64,000 nucleotides of DNA from Actimicrobium antarcticum. Lineage in GTDB: Bacteria > Pseudomonadota > Gammaproteobacteria > Burkholderiales > Burkholderiaceae_D. Position numbers and translations under genes: made by a program. Below, piece by piece: positions 19,341 through 28,026 of this stretch; positions within the stretch are counted from its first letter, which is position 1; the number at the start of each line of letters is the position of its first letter. The stretch is from positions 248,001 to 312,000 of the forward strand of contig NZ_BAAAZE010000001.1 of the NCBI RefSeq assembly GCF_039536745.1, given 5' to 3'. The notes beneath the pieces are model-generated. The model did not search any database. It was given only the letters and a program-made list of their open reading frames with translations, and was not told the DNA's origin.

Positions 19341-19374
19341 CCGACCGACCGATCGACGTGAATACTGTTATTGC

Positions 19375-19911
19375 CTAGTGAATCGGATGGCTGCGGAAAT
19401 GATCGCCAGCGTCGTCATCAGGCTCTTCGTGATGATGGCCGTGGGCGCCATGCACATGCTCATGGGTGATTTCTTCGTCGGATGCAGCTCGCACTTCGGA
19501 GACCTTCAGGCTGAAACGCAGCGCCATGCCGGCTAGCGGGTGATTTCCGTCCAGTACAACTTTGTCATCAGCGATATCGGTGATGGTGAAGATCAGCGAT
19601 TCGTCATCATCGCCGCCATCCGGCAAACCTTCGAACTGCATGCCCACTTCCAGCGGGGTAGGCAAACGGTCACGCGGTTCGACCTTGACCAGCGCCGGAT
19701 CGTATTCACCGAAGGCATCATCGGGTTCGACCTGCAGTTCAACTGCATAACCTTCTTCCTTGCCATCGAGTGCTTCTTCAATCTTCGGCAGCGTGTTCTC
19801 GTAGCCACCGTGAAGGTAGACCATCGGGTCTTTGCTTTCTTCGATCAGATTGCCCTGGGCATCCGACAAGGTGTAGTGAACTGTCACTACGGTATTTTTG
19901 GCAATCTTCAT
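19375..19911 (-). CDS. slyD: FKBP-type peptidyl-prolyl isomerase, SlyD family
   Basis: The 178-residue protein has the SlyD form: a split FKBP domain (KNTVVTVHYTLSDAQGNLIEES, KIEEALDGKEEGYAVEL, LAGMALRFSLKVSEVR) with an inserted chaperone flap at about residues 75-125. The tail is rich in His and acidic residues (HEHVHGAHGHHHEEP), as in metal-binding SlyD, which delivers nickel to hydrogenase in enterobacteria. It isomerises X-Pro bonds in the cytoplasm and acts as a folding helper. The gene is divergent from the cupin gene, with about 120 bp between their starts. Confidence 0.93.
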   Translation of the reverse strand: MKIAKNTVVTVHYTLSDAQGNLIEESKDPMVYLHGGYENTLPKIEEALDGKEEGYAVELQVEPDDAFGEYDPALVKVEPRDRLPTPLEVGMQFEGLPDGGDDDESLIFTITDIADDKVVLDGNHPLAGMALRFSLKVSEVRAASDEEITHEHVHGAHGHHHEEPDDDAGDHFRSHPIH

Positions 19912-20021
19912 AGTGCATCCTTTCGTTGGTTGACGGCAGATTATACCTGTCGAAATTCTGCAGGAACGCGTTACACATCAAAAACTGCCGATGCCGCGCC
20001 TTGCGCAAACGCCCTCGCAGC

Positions 20022-20027
20022 TATAAT
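20022..20027 (+). promoter_or_regulatory. Candidate -10 element immediately before the cupin start codon
   Basis: A perfect TATAAT ends 6 bp before the ATG at 20034. A possible -35 (TTGCGC at 20001-20006) sits 15 bp upstream, shorter than ideal. If used, transcription would begin at or next to the start codon. Confidence 0.5.
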
Positions 20028-20033
20028 GCGACC

Positions 20034-21158
20034 ATGAAAAAACTGACGCTCCTGGGTGATCTGACACCCGCACAATTCCTCAAGGATTACTGGCACAAGA
20101 AACCGTGCGTGATCCGTCAGGCCATTCCCGGTTTCCAGCCATTCATCGATCGTGATGCCCTGTTCGAGTTGGCCAAACGCGATGACGTCGAATCCCGCCT
20201 GGTGACCCACGTCAAACAGAAATGGGACATGAAATCGGGACCGCAGGACGCGCTGCCCGCGACCACCAAAAAGGACTGGACGCTGCTCGTGCAAGGCGTG
20301 AACCTGCATGACGACCACGCCGACGCGCTGCTGCGCCAGTTCAACTTCTTGCCGGACGCCCGACTGGATGATCTGATGATCAGTTATGCCAGCGATACCG
20401 GTGGCGTTGGTCCTCACTTTGACTCGTATGATGTCTTTTTGTTGCAGGCTCACGGTACGCGGCACTGGCGCATCGGCGACCAGAAGGATTTGTCGCTCCA
20501 GCAAGGTGTCCCGCTGAAAATCCTGCGCAATTTCGAACCGACCGAAGAGTTCGATCTGGAACCCGGCGACATGTTGTACTTGCCGCCACATTACGCCCAC
20601 GAGGGTGTGGCTGTGGGCGAATGCATGACCTATTCGATTGGTTTCCGGGCACCGTCTTTTCAGGAGCTGGGCGAGGCCTTCCTCACGTTCATGTCCGATT
20701 CGATCGACTTGCCTGGCCGGTATGCTGACCCAGCCCTTGCTGCCACCAGCCGACCGGGTGAAATCAGTACCGCGATGCTGGCGCAGGTCACGGCTGAAAT
20801 CAACAAAGTACAGTTCACCAAGGACGACATTACGATTTTCCTTGGCGAGTATTTATCCGAGCCAAAAGCCAGTGTGTTTTTCGAGGGGCCAAAACGGCCG
20901 CAAACGCTGGACAAGTTCATGCAACTGGCCAGCAAGCGCGGTGTTTTCCTGTCACGTAAAACCCAGATGCTCTATCGCAGCGAACTCATCTTCATCAACG
21001 GCGAATCCTTTGAAGTCGATGCAGCGGACAAGGCGCTGCTCAGCGTGCTGGCCGATAGCCGCAAGCTCGATGCCACACTCACCGCCAGTGCCTCCCAGGA
21101 TGTCGCCGAAGCACTCCATGACTGGTATCGGCAAGGTTGGCTGTCGATACAAAAATAG
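20034..21158 (+). CDS. roxA: JmjC/cupin-4 family ribosomal protein uL16 arginine hydroxylase (RoxA/YcfD type)
   Basis: The 374-residue protein resembles E. coli YcfD/RoxA, a 2-oxoglutarate and Fe(II)-dependent oxygenase that hydroxylates an arginine of ribosomal protein uL16. The N-terminus (LLGDLTPAQFLKDYWHKKPCVIRQA) is typical. The iron-binding HxD is in VGPHFDSYDVFLLQAHG, and the distal His is in YLPPHYAHEGVAVGECMTYSIGFR. The C-terminal half carries the winged-helix-like dimer region found in this family. Length agrees with the family. I start at the ATG at 20034, directly behind a TATAAT; frames further upstream have no coding character. Confidence 0.9.
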   Translation: MKKLTLLGDLTPAQFLKDYWHKKPCVIRQAIPGFQPFIDRDALFELAKRDDVESRLVTHVKQKWDMKSGPQDALPATTKKDWTLLVQGVNLHDDHADALLRQFNFLPDARLDDLMISYASDTGGVGPHFDSYDVFLLQAHGTRHWRIGDQKDLSLQQGVPLKILRNFEPTEEFDLEPGDMLYLPPHYAHEGVAVGECMTYSIGFRAPSFQELGEAFLTFMSDSIDLPGRYADPALAATSRPGEISTAMLAQVTAEINKVQFTKDDITIFLGEYLSEPKASVFFEGPKRPQTLDKFMQLASKRGVFLSRKTQMLYRSELIFINGESFEVDAADKALLSVLADSRKLDATLTASASQDVAEALHDWYRQGWLSIQK

Positions 21159-21456
21159 CAGTACGGGGGATGAAAATTCCCCCGCCTGTGACGGGCTGGC
21201 CGGTACACGTGAAGCGGTATTTTTTCTGAAGGCCCACTGAAAATCGCCTTCGCAAGGCCTGCATGCCGTTGCTTACCATTAAGCAAAGTTTCTATGCCGT
21301 GCCGCACAAAAAAGCCGTATAATCGGCGACTTAGAAAAGCAAGCCAGATTCCGATTCGCAATTGTCTGGGACTGACGGCGCAAATTTTCTATAGAGCGAT
21401 AATTACCGGTAATTATTCATCGCACAATTCGATAAATTAAGATTAAAGGAAAATCC
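21159..21456. other. Gene-free leader region of the small lipoprotein gene
   Basis: About 298 bp without a credible reading frame. A good -10 hexamer (TATAAT) is at 21318-21323, which would give a leader of roughly 125 nt before the lipoprotein start at 21457. No convincing -35 sits at the proper distance. The stretch before the start codon is strikingly AT-rich. Confidence 0.5.
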
Positions 21457-21672
21457 ATGAAAAAAACTCTGTTGATCGCATCCCTGTTCGCTCTCGTTCT
21501 TGCTGCATGCGGCAAAAAAGAAGAAGCTGCTCCAGTCGTAGTTGCACCAGTTGTTGAAGTTCCTGCTGCTGCCGCTCCTGCTGTCGAAGCTCCTGCCGCT
21601 ATGCCAGCCGCTCCGGCTGCTGATGCTCCAGCCGCTGCTCCTGCTGCTGACGCTCCTGCTGCACCGAAGTAA
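21457..21672 (+). CDS. Small Ala/Pro-rich lipoprotein
   Basis: The 71-residue product starts MKKTLLIASLFALVLAACGKKEE, a textbook lipoprotein signal with lipobox LAAC; the acylated Cys would be residue 18. The mature 54 residues consist almost entirely of Ala, Pro, Val and Glu in short repeats such as APAADAPAAAP, suggesting an extended, flexible tether rather than a folded domain. Function is unknown; small abundant lipoproteins of this type are common in Burkholderiales. It has its own leader upstream and a terminator directly downstream, so it is monocistronic. Confidence 0.85.
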   Translation: MKKTLLIASLFALVLAACGKKEEAAPVVVAPVVEVPAAAAPAVEAPAAMPAAPAADAPAAAPAADAPAAPK

Positions 21673-21686
21673 TTTTCGCTGCAATG

Positions 21687-21718
21687 AAAAAGCCGACTTT
21701 CGAGTCGGCTTTTTTTTC
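21687..21718 (+). terminator. Intrinsic terminator after the lipoprotein gene
   Basis: AGCCGACT (21691-21698) pairs perfectly with AGTCGGCT (21703-21710) around a TTCG tetraloop. A run of seven T follows, with A-residues in front, so it may work on both strands. Confidence 0.92.
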
Positions 21719-21771
21719 GTCCATCAATTTGTGGCAGATTGCTGCGACATTTCTCGCCAGCCCTCCGTACC

Positions 21772-22548
21772 TTATTCCATCTCAATCCAGCCAAAACCAT
21801 CACTTTGCCCAGCGACGCTGATTTCAGCATCGGCTCCTGCCAGCCCCAGCGCAATTGCCGCTGCAGCGAGTTCCGGCGTGTTGTTCTGCTGGCTTAAATG
21901 CGCACCGACCACTCTCCTCAATCTGGTTTTATCGATGGCTTGCAGGATGAGCGTACTGCTGTCGTTGGACAAATGGCCATACGCGCCGCCGATGCGCCGC
22001 TTGAGTGACGGCGGATAGACCGATGTGGCCAGCAATTGGGAATCGTGATTACATTCCAGCACTAGCGCGTGGCAGCCGGCAAGCGCATTGACCAGATGGG
22101 ATGTGAGATGACCTGCATCAGTCAATACGCCCAGGCGGGACTGGCCGTCCTGAGCCACGTACTGCACGGGCTCGCGCGCGTCATGCGGCACCGTGTACGG
22201 TGTGAGCTCCAGGTCGCCGATGGCAAGCGCATCTCCATCGCGGCAAAACCGGATATCGACATCCTTGCAGTCGGCCTGGACCGCCTGAAATGTGCCGTGG
22301 CTGAGCCAGACCGGAACGCGATGGCGGCGCGCGAACTTGAACGCACCGCTGACGTGATCCGAATGCTCGTGGGTGATGACGATACCGCCGATATCGCTGG
22401 CGGCCAGCCCCGCGCGTGCCAGCCTGCGTTCGGTTTCCTTCACCGAAAATCCGCAGTCCAGCATGACCGTCGTGCACGTCATGCCAGATGTGGCGGAGAT
22501 CAGCAGCGCGTTGCCTTCGCTACCGCTACCGAGACTGGCAAACTTCAA
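21772..22548 (-). CDS. MBL-fold metallohydrolase (WalJ/YycJ type)
   Basis: The 258-residue protein opens MKFASLGSGSEGNALLI and has the zinc-binding signature THEHSDHVSGA, then VPHDAREPVQY and a second metal site region (ALVLECNHD). The GSGSxGNA start and the ECNHD segment are typical of the YycJ/WalJ group, predicted nucleic-acid phosphodiesterases; the Gram-positive member YycJ has been linked to DNA repair. It is the third gene of dapA-bamC-MBL, 28 bp behind bamC, a neighbourhood repeated in many Burkholderiales as far as I recall. Activity is inferred. Confidence 0.9.
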   Translation of the reverse strand: MKFASLGSGSEGNALLISATSGMTCTTVMLDCGFSVKETERRLARAGLAASDIGGIVITHEHSDHVSGAFKFARRHRVPVWLSHGTFQAVQADCKDVDIRFCRDGDALAIGDLELTPYTVPHDAREPVQYVAQDGQSRLGVLTDAGHLTSHLVNALAGCHALVLECNHDSQLLATSVYPPSLKRRIGGAYGHLSNDSSTLILQAIDKTRLRRVVGAHLSQQNNTPELAAAAIALGLAGADAEISVAGQSDGFGWIEME

Positions 22549-22576
22549 TGGTGCAGATGCAGCATGTCGGCAAGTC

Positions 22577-23743
22577 TTATTTCAGCTGCTCATTGAGCAG
22601 TGACAGGATGCGATCTGCAGCGCCCGAGACTTCCGGCTTGCCATCCGCATTCAAGACAGTGATACGGCTGACGGTACCGGTTTCCTTGACCGAAACCCGG
22701 TAACGCTGGGCCGTCTTGGCTTTATCATCCGAGCTGCTGAACATGCGCGAGAAAAAGCCTTTTTCGGCAGTCGGCTTCAGCTGCGCATCCTGGCCCAGAT
22801 CGATGTACCGCACAAAGTAAGTTCCCTGTGCGCGGTCACGGTCTTCCACCGTAAAGCCAACCCGATCCAGTGCCAGGCCAACCCGACGCCATGCGCGGTC
22901 GAAGCCTTCGTCCACTTCGACGTAGGCGGAATTGGCATCCTTGGTCAGCTTGGCGCGTGCCTGCATCGGCTCTGCCCTGGCAACGATCGCTTTTGCTTTG
23001 ACCTCTTCGACACCAAGTCGGCCCATCAGACGCGACAGGAATTCTGCTTCCAGCCCTGGATCAGCCGGACGTGGTGTCCAGATGGTGCTGTCTTTTTGCT
23101 GGCCAACCAGCATTTCCTGGGCGCCGCGATGGCTGATGTAGATCTCGGTACTGCCGTCCGCAGTGCGTTCGAGACGGGTGCGGAATTTGTCGCGCTCGCC
23201 GGTCGAGTACATCGAATCGAGCACTTTGCCGATCGTATTGCGCAGGAAGTCCTGGGGAATCTTGGCGCGGTTTTCTGCCCAATCGGTTTCCATGATCCCG
23301 GCTTCCGGCTTTTCGATATTGATCAGAAAGCCGGAGTCTTGCCAGAAATCCTTGATTTGCGGCCAGAGCACTTCCGGGCTCTGCTTGACCACTAACCAGC
23401 GCGAACTGCCGTCGCGTACGACGCGGGCTTCCGGTGACGATGCAGGTGCGATCACGGAGGGTGTCGGGCTGGTGGCAACCGGTTGTGTGCCGGTGGTGGC
23501 GCTGTAGGCAGACGCTGTCGCGACACCGCGATTGCTTTCCGGGATTGCATAGCGGCTGTCGCGCTGCAGCTGTGTCAGGTCCGGCGGCACTTCGAGTGTC
23601 GTGGTGGCCGCTTTGCTGGCGCTTTTGTAGTCGAGCCGGTCAGGCTCCATCAGGGAGTTCAGTGAACTGCAACCGGCGAGGCTGGTCAGTGCGACGGCAA
23701 GCAGGAGGGTACGGGCTGTTTCAGGATTCGTGCGAATAGTCAT
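22577..23743 (-). CDS. bamC: Outer membrane assembly lipoprotein BamC (NlpB)
   Basis: The 388-residue lipoprotein has signal TARTLLLAVALTSLAGCSS with lipobox LAGC. It continues with a flexible Asp/Pro-rich segment (PDRLDYKSA, VPPDLTQLQRDSRYAIP), as in BamC, whose N-terminus binds BamD. Two helix-grip domains follow (SRWLVVKQSPEVLWPQIKDFW and AYVEVDEGFDRAWRRVGLAL). It is an accessory subunit of the Bam complex that inserts outer membrane beta-barrels. I chose the ATG at 23743, which gives a normal lipoprotein signal; a TTG 11 codons upstream is also open. It follows dapA, the same order seen for dapA-nlpB in E. coli. Confidence 0.92.
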   Translation of the reverse strand: MTIRTNPETARTLLLAVALTSLAGCSSLNSLMEPDRLDYKSASKAATTTLEVPPDLTQLQRDSRYAIPESNRGVATASAYSATTGTQPVATSPTPSVIAPASSPEARVVRDGSSRWLVVKQSPEVLWPQIKDFWQDSGFLINIEKPEAGIMETDWAENRAKIPQDFLRNTIGKVLDSMYSTGERDKFRTRLERTADGSTEIYISHRGAQEMLVGQQKDSTIWTPRPADPGLEAEFLSRLMGRLGVEEVKAKAIVARAEPMQARAKLTKDANSAYVEVDEGFDRAWRRVGLALDRVGFTVEDRDRAQGTYFVRYIDLGQDAQLKPTAEKGFFSRMFSSSDDKAKTAQRYRVSVKETGTVSRITVLNADGKPEVSGAADRILSLLNEQLK

Positions 23744-23811
23744 GTCGATACGGTATGAGAGTCGAATTGCGTTCAAAAAAGGCCTCGAACAGGACAGCCT
23801 GACGTGGCAGC

Positions 23812-24702
23812 TTAGTGTGTTGAACCCTGCATCAGGCCAGATTCGCGGAGGGCGGCACGGACCGTCTCGTGATATTCGGCAGCCAGCGGAACAAGTGGCA
23901 AACGCATGCCGGAGTCAATCAGGCCGATTTCATGCATCGCCCACTTCAACGGTACCGGGTTCGGCTCCACAAACAGCTTGTTGTGCAGCGGCAGCATGCG
24001 GTTGTTGATCTTGATCGCACCAGCGATGTCGCCGGCCATTGCGGCGACGCACAGCTCATGCATGGCACGCGGCGCAATGTTGGCGGTGACGGAAATATTG
24101 CCTTTCCCACCGCAAAACATCAGTGCCATGGCGGTCGGATCGTCACCCGAGTACACCGCAAACGAGGCTGGCACCAGCCGCATCAGATCGATACCACGAC
24201 CGATATTGCCGGTCGCATCCTTGACGCCAATGATGCCGGGAATCGCGGCAAGACGCACGATCGTATCGTTGTGCATATCGGCCACCGTACGACCAGGCAC
24301 GTTGTACAGGATCGCCGGCAGATCAACCGATTCGGCGATTTTCCGGAAGTGCTGGTACATCCCTTCCTGCGTAGGACGGTTGTAGTAAGGCACCACCAGC
24401 AGCGACGCATCGGCGCCCGCACTCTTGGCGTAGCGCGTCAACTCGATGGCTTCTGCGGTCGAGTTGCCACCGGTACCAGCGATGATCGGAATGCGCTTTG
24501 CAGTGTGGTCGACCGCGACCTTGATCAGCTCGCAGTGTTCTTCCACCGTCACGGTTGGCGATTCGCCAGTGGTGCCGACGATGACGATACCGTCGGTGCC
24601 CTCGGCGATATGCCAGTCAATCAATTTACGTAGTCCCGGTAAGTCGAGACTGCCATCTGCGTGCATCGGAGTAACGATTGCGACTATGCTGCCGTGGATC
24701 AT
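23812..24702 (-). CDS. dapA: 4-hydroxy-tetrahydrodipicolinate synthase
   Basis: The 296-residue enzyme condenses pyruvate with aspartate semialdehyde, the first committed step to diaminopimelate and lysine. All key residues are at their E. coli positions: Schiff-base K161 (IGVKDATGN), proton-relay Y133, T44 and Y107, and substrate-binding R138. Length and the start MIHGSIVAIVTPM agree with the family. It heads the dapA-bamC-MBL run on the minus strand, with 68 bp to bamC. The upstream methyltransferase gene ends 65 bp before its start. Confidence 0.98.
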   Translation of the reverse strand: MIHGSIVAIVTPMHADGSLDLPGLRKLIDWHIAEGTDGIVIVGTTGESPTVTVEEHCELIKVAVDHTAKRIPIIAGTGGNSTAEAIELTRYAKSAGADASLLVVPYYNRPTQEGMYQHFRKIAESVDLPAILYNVPGRTVADMHNDTIVRLAAIPGIIGVKDATGNIGRGIDLMRLVPASFAVYSGDDPTAMALMFCGGKGNISVTANIAPRAMHELCVAAMAGDIAGAIKINNRMLPLHNKLFVEPNPVPLKWAMHEIGLIDSGMRLPLVPLAAEYHETVRAALRESGLMQGSTH

Positions 24703-24767
24703 GATTATCGAGGGGCGAAATGTGAAGACTGTGATTGTAGCGGATAGCCAGGGGCTGCGGTGCGGTG

Positions 24768-25370
24768 TCAGCCTCGTGGCGCGGAAAACGATGACAACTT
24801 CAAGGCTTCAGGAGCTGGTTCGGCGGACGATCGGATTGCACACAATCGTTGTCGCATCGCCGGTCTGGGTGCGCCGATGAACCCATCTTCGTAAGCCAGT
24901 ACATGCATCTTGCAGGGAGCCTGTGCCACCGCGTCCAGCAATTCGCCGGACTGCAGCAGAAATGCCGGACTCGCTGGTTTGCCGAAAGCGCCATTGCCTT
25001 GTGCAAAGGTGTCGTAGATCAGCACCCCGCCCTCGACCAGACCGGAAAACAGCATTGGCAACAGCGGCCGATGCAGATAGTTGGTGACGATGATGCCGGC
25101 GAACGTATTCAGACTCAGCAGCCTGGTCGCCGCATCCCCGGTTTCCAGATCGATGCAGCGTATCTCGATCGACGCACTCGCCAGTTCGGCTAACACTGCG
25201 GCGTTGCGGTCAACCGCCAGCACCCGATGACCGGCATCTGCCAACAGGCGCGCATGGCGTCCGTTACCGCACGCCAGATCCAGCACCAGCCCCTGCGGAA
25301 TCACTCCGGTAAAACGGCTCACCCATTCCGACGGCGACTCTCTCACAGGATGCATGGAGGATGTCGGCAT
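24768..25370 (-). CDS. Class I SAM-dependent methyltransferase (TehB-like)
   Basis: The 200-residue protein carries motif I of class I methyltransferases (LVLDLACGNGRHARLLADAG), the acidic residue that binds the SAM ribose (VLAVDRN) and a motif resembling post-I (IEIRCIDLETG). Substrate cannot be predicted; size and motifs are closest to TehB-like or ubiquinone-type small methyltransferases. Its ATG overlaps the trpS stop codon by one base (TGATG), so translation is probably coupled to trpS. Alternative ATG at codon 6. Confidence 0.85.
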   Translation of the reverse strand: MPTSSMHPVRESPSEWVSRFTGVIPQGLVLDLACGNGRHARLLADAGHRVLAVDRNAAVLAELASASIEIRCIDLETGDAATRLLSLNTFAGIIVTNYLHRPLLPMLFSGLVEGGVLIYDTFAQGNGAFGKPASPAFLLQSGELLDAVAQAPCKMHVLAYEDGFIGAPRPAMRQRLCAIRSSAEPAPEALKLSSFSAPRG

Positions 25371-26572
25371 CAGGAGTACGACAGCCCCATCGCTTCACGC
25401 ACATCGCGCATGGTTTCCTGCGCCAGTTTGCGCGCCGTGTCGCAACCGTCGGCGACGATCGCCCGCACCAGCGACGGGTCATCAAGATACACCTGAGCCC
25501 GCTCACGCATTGGCTCCTGTTCCTTGAGGATGGCGTCGATCACCGGCTGCTTGCATTCAAGGCAGCCGATACCGGCAGATTTGCAACCCTTGACGACCCA
25601 TTCCCGCGTCGCGCTGTCGGTGTAGACCTGATGCAGCTGCCACACCGGGCAGCGCTCCGGGTCCCCCGCATCGGTACGACGTACCCGGGCCGGGTCGGTG
25701 GGCATGGTACGGATTTTTTTGGTCAGCGAGTCTTTGTCCTCGCGCAGGGCAATCGAATTGCCGTAGCTCTTGGACATTTTCAGTCCGTCCAGTCCTGGCA
25801 GGCGCGATGCCTCGGTCAGGTACGCCTGCGGCTCGGACAAAATCAGCTTGCCGCTGCCTTCGAGGTAACCGAACAGGCGCTCGCGGTCGATCATGCTCAG
25901 GTTCTGCGTATCCTCCAGCATGGCCTTGGCCTGCAGCAGTGCTTCGGCCTTGCCTTGCTCCTGATATGCCTTGCGCAGTTCTGCATAGATCTTCGCGCGC
26001 TTGCCACCGAGCTTTTTGACGGCATCTTTGGCTTTTTCTTCGAAGCCTTTTTCCTTGCCGTACAGGTGATTGAAACGACGTGCGATCTCGCGCATCATCT
26101 CGACGTGGGGCACCTGGTCAGCGCCGACGGGTACATGGCTGGCGCGATAGATCAACACATCCGCCGCCTGCAATAACGGGTATCCGAGAAAGCCATACGT
26201 CGCCAGATCACGGTCGGCCAGTTTCTCTTGCTGGTCCTTGTAAGTCGGCACCCGTTCCAGCCAGCCGAGCGGCGTCGCCATCGACAACAGCAAATGCAGT
26301 TCCGCATGCTCGGGCACTTGCGACTGGATGAACAGCGTCGACTGCGACGGATCGACACCGGCGGCCAGCCAGTCGATCAACATCTCCCACGTACTGGTTT
26401 CGATAATGCTCGGATCGTCGTAATGCGTGGTCAGGGCATGCCAGTCGGCGACGAAAAACAGACACGGCAATTCGGATTGCAACCGAATCCAGTTTTTCAG
26501 AGCGCCATGATAGTGGCCGAGGTGCATCGCACCAGTGGGGCGCATGCCGGAGACAACACGATCAGGATACAT
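25370..26572 (-). CDS. trpS: Tryptophan--tRNA ligase
   Basis: The 400-residue class I synthetase has the HIGH signature as H17-L-G-H20 (GAMHLGHYHG) and KMSKS as GLKMSKSYG. It is longer than the approximately 330-residue E. coli enzyme because of an insertion between the two motifs (KLGGKRAKIYAELRKAYQEQG and following), a variant common in betaproteobacteria. A C-terminal segment GCKSAGIGCLECKQ is cysteine-rich. It is 6 bp downstream of the M50 protease gene and overlaps the methyltransferase gene. Confidence 0.97.
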   Translation of the reverse strand: MYPDRVVSGMRPTGAMHLGHYHGALKNWIRLQSELPCLFFVADWHALTTHYDDPSIIETSTWEMLIDWLAAGVDPSQSTLFIQSQVPEHAELHLLLSMATPLGWLERVPTYKDQQEKLADRDLATYGFLGYPLLQAADVLIYRASHVPVGADQVPHVEMMREIARRFNHLYGKEKGFEEKAKDAVKKLGGKRAKIYAELRKAYQEQGKAEALLQAKAMLEDTQNLSMIDRERLFGYLEGSGKLILSEPQAYLTEASRLPGLDGLKMSKSYGNSIALREDKDSLTKKIRTMPTDPARVRRTDAGDPERCPVWQLHQVYTDSATREWVVKGCKSAGIGCLECKQPVIDAILKEQEPMRERAQVYLDDPSLVRAIVADGCDTARKLAQETMRDVREAMGLSYS

Positions 26573-26578
26573 AGTCGA

Positions 26579-27241
26579 TCAGTTCAGAAGAAAGTTAAAA
26601 GGAAAGGTGATTAACGTCAGGAAAGAAGCTCCGACGAATACCATCGGCTGGACCCAGATCGGGTACAGGATTTTGGTCAATGCGAGGCCGAGCACGATGA
26701 AGAAACCGTAGGGCTCAAGCTTGGCATACTGGTAGGCGATTTTATCTGGCAGCAAACTGAACATGACCCTGCCGCCATCGAGCGGTGGAATCGGAAACAG
26801 GTTGAAGGCAAACACGACCAGATTGGTGGTGACGCCGGCTTGTGCCATCTTGTAAAAAAACGGTTCCTGGACACCCACCGCCGACAGGATGATCCCCAGC
26901 ATGGCCCAGATGAATGCCATGAACAGGTTCGATGCCGGCCCGGCAAACGCCACCCAGCGCATGTTGCGCTTGGGGTTGCGCAACCGGCCAAAATCGACGG
27001 GAACCGGCTTGGCGTAGCCGAACAGGAAGGCGCCGCCGGTGGAGAAATACAGAAGTATCGGCACCACGATCGTACCCATCAGATCGATGTGGACGATCGG
27101 GTTAAGCGTCATGCGCCCGGCCGCGTAGGCCGTGTTGTCGCCGAAATAGCGCGCCGCATAGGCGTGTGCTGCTTCATGCAACGTGATCGCGAACAGCACG
27201 GGTAATGCGTAAATTGCGACAGTCTGGATCAGATCATTCAT
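26579..27241 (-). CDS. Site-2 protease family membrane protein (peptidase M50)
   Basis: The 220-residue integral membrane protein has zinc-protease motif H22-E23-A-A-H26 (TLHEAAHAYAARYFGD) in the first hydrophobic segment. The conserved NPDG-like motif is represented by FNLFPIPPLDGGRV. Several other hydrophobic segments are visible (IVVPILLYFSTGG, FMAFIWAMLGIILS, FIVLGLALTKILYP). Members of this short S2P group cleave within membranes, but substrates in Proteobacteria are mostly unknown. It sits between yciO and trpS, a common Burkholderiales order. Confidence 0.93.
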   Translation of the reverse strand: MNDLIQTVAIYALPVLFAITLHEAAHAYAARYFGDNTAYAAGRMTLNPIVHIDLMGTIVVPILLYFSTGGAFLFGYAKPVPVDFGRLRNPKRNMRWVAFAGPASNLFMAFIWAMLGIILSAVGVQEPFFYKMAQAGVTTNLVVFAFNLFPIPPLDGGRVMFSLLPDKIAYQYAKLEPYGFFIVLGLALTKILYPIWVQPMVFVGASFLTLITFPFNFLLN

Positions 27242-27352
27242 GGGCGAATAGTAGCAGAGGGAGAAAGGGGCTCTGCGAGATGTCGCAAAGCAAACAGGTT
27301 GGCATGGCGTGGCGCGTGTTGATGGAATCTGTATTGCGCTTCGAAAAACACC

Positions 27353-27976
27353 TCAAAAACCGAACAGCGAAATCGCTCCGCGCCCTTCGCGGATCAGCAC
27401 CGGCTCGTCGCCGCTGAGATCAACCACGGTAGTCGGTTCCAGGCTGCAGGCGCCGCCGTCGATGATCAGCTCCACCTGTTTTTCGAGTCGACTGCGCACA
27501 CTGTCGGCATCGGTCAACGGCACATCATCACCTGGCAGTATCAGCGTGGTGCCGAGCAGCGGTTGTTTCAATTCCTCCAGCAAGGCCAGCGCAATCCGGT
27601 TTTCCGGCACCCGCAAGCCGATCGTCTTGCGCGAGGGGTGGCTGACCCGTCGCGGAACTTCCTTGGTGGCTTCCAGAATCATGGTGTAGGAACCCGGCGT
27701 CGCGGCTTTCAATAACCGGTACTGCTTGTTGTCGACCTTCGCATACAAGGCGATTTCAGCCAGATCACGGCATAGCAGCGTCAGCAAATGCTTGTCGTCG
27801 ACACCACGGATACGGCGCAGACGCGCGACGGCATCCTTGTCGTCGAGGTGGCACACCAGCGCGTAACTGGAATCGGTCGGCATGGCAACGATGCCGCCGG
27901 CGTGGATGATCTCGGCGGCCTGGTTGATCAGGCGCTGCTGCGGATTGTCCGGATGGATCTGGAAGAATTGGCTCAT
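27353..27976 (-). CDS. yciO: YciO/Sua5 (YrdC-fold) family protein
   Basis: The 207-residue protein begins MSQFFQIHPDNPQQRLINQA, almost the same as E. coli YciO, and continues GGIVAMPTDSSYALVC, the ATP/threonine-binding core of the Sua5-YrdC fold. That fold makes threonylcarbamoyl-AMP for the tRNA modification t6A, but the role of YciO itself is less certain than that of TsaC. I chose the second in-frame ATG (27976), which matches the family N-terminus. Its start lies 2 bp past the T-run of a strong hairpin following htpX. Confidence 0.92.
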   Translation of the reverse strand: MSQFFQIHPDNPQQRLINQAAEIIHAGGIVAMPTDSSYALVCHLDDKDAVARLRRIRGVDDKHLLTLLCRDLAEIALYAKVDNKQYRLLKAATPGSYTMILEATKEVPRRVSHPSRKTIGLRVPENRIALALLEELKQPLLGTTLILPGDDVPLTDADSVRSRLEKQVELIIDGGACSLEPTTVVDLSGDEPVLIREGRGAISLFGF

Positions 27977-27977
27977 G

Positions 27978-28005
27978 AAAAACAAAGGCGGCCATCACGG
28001 CCGCC
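27978..28005 (-). terminator. Intrinsic terminator after htpX, directly before the yciO start codon
   Basis: On the minus strand GGCGGCC pairs with GGCCGCC (27987-27993 with 27999-28005) around a 5-nt loop, followed by TTTGTTTTT. The T-run ends two bases before the yciO ATG. Confidence 0.85.
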
Positions 28006-28026
28006 GATCCTTAAAAAAATGCGCGA

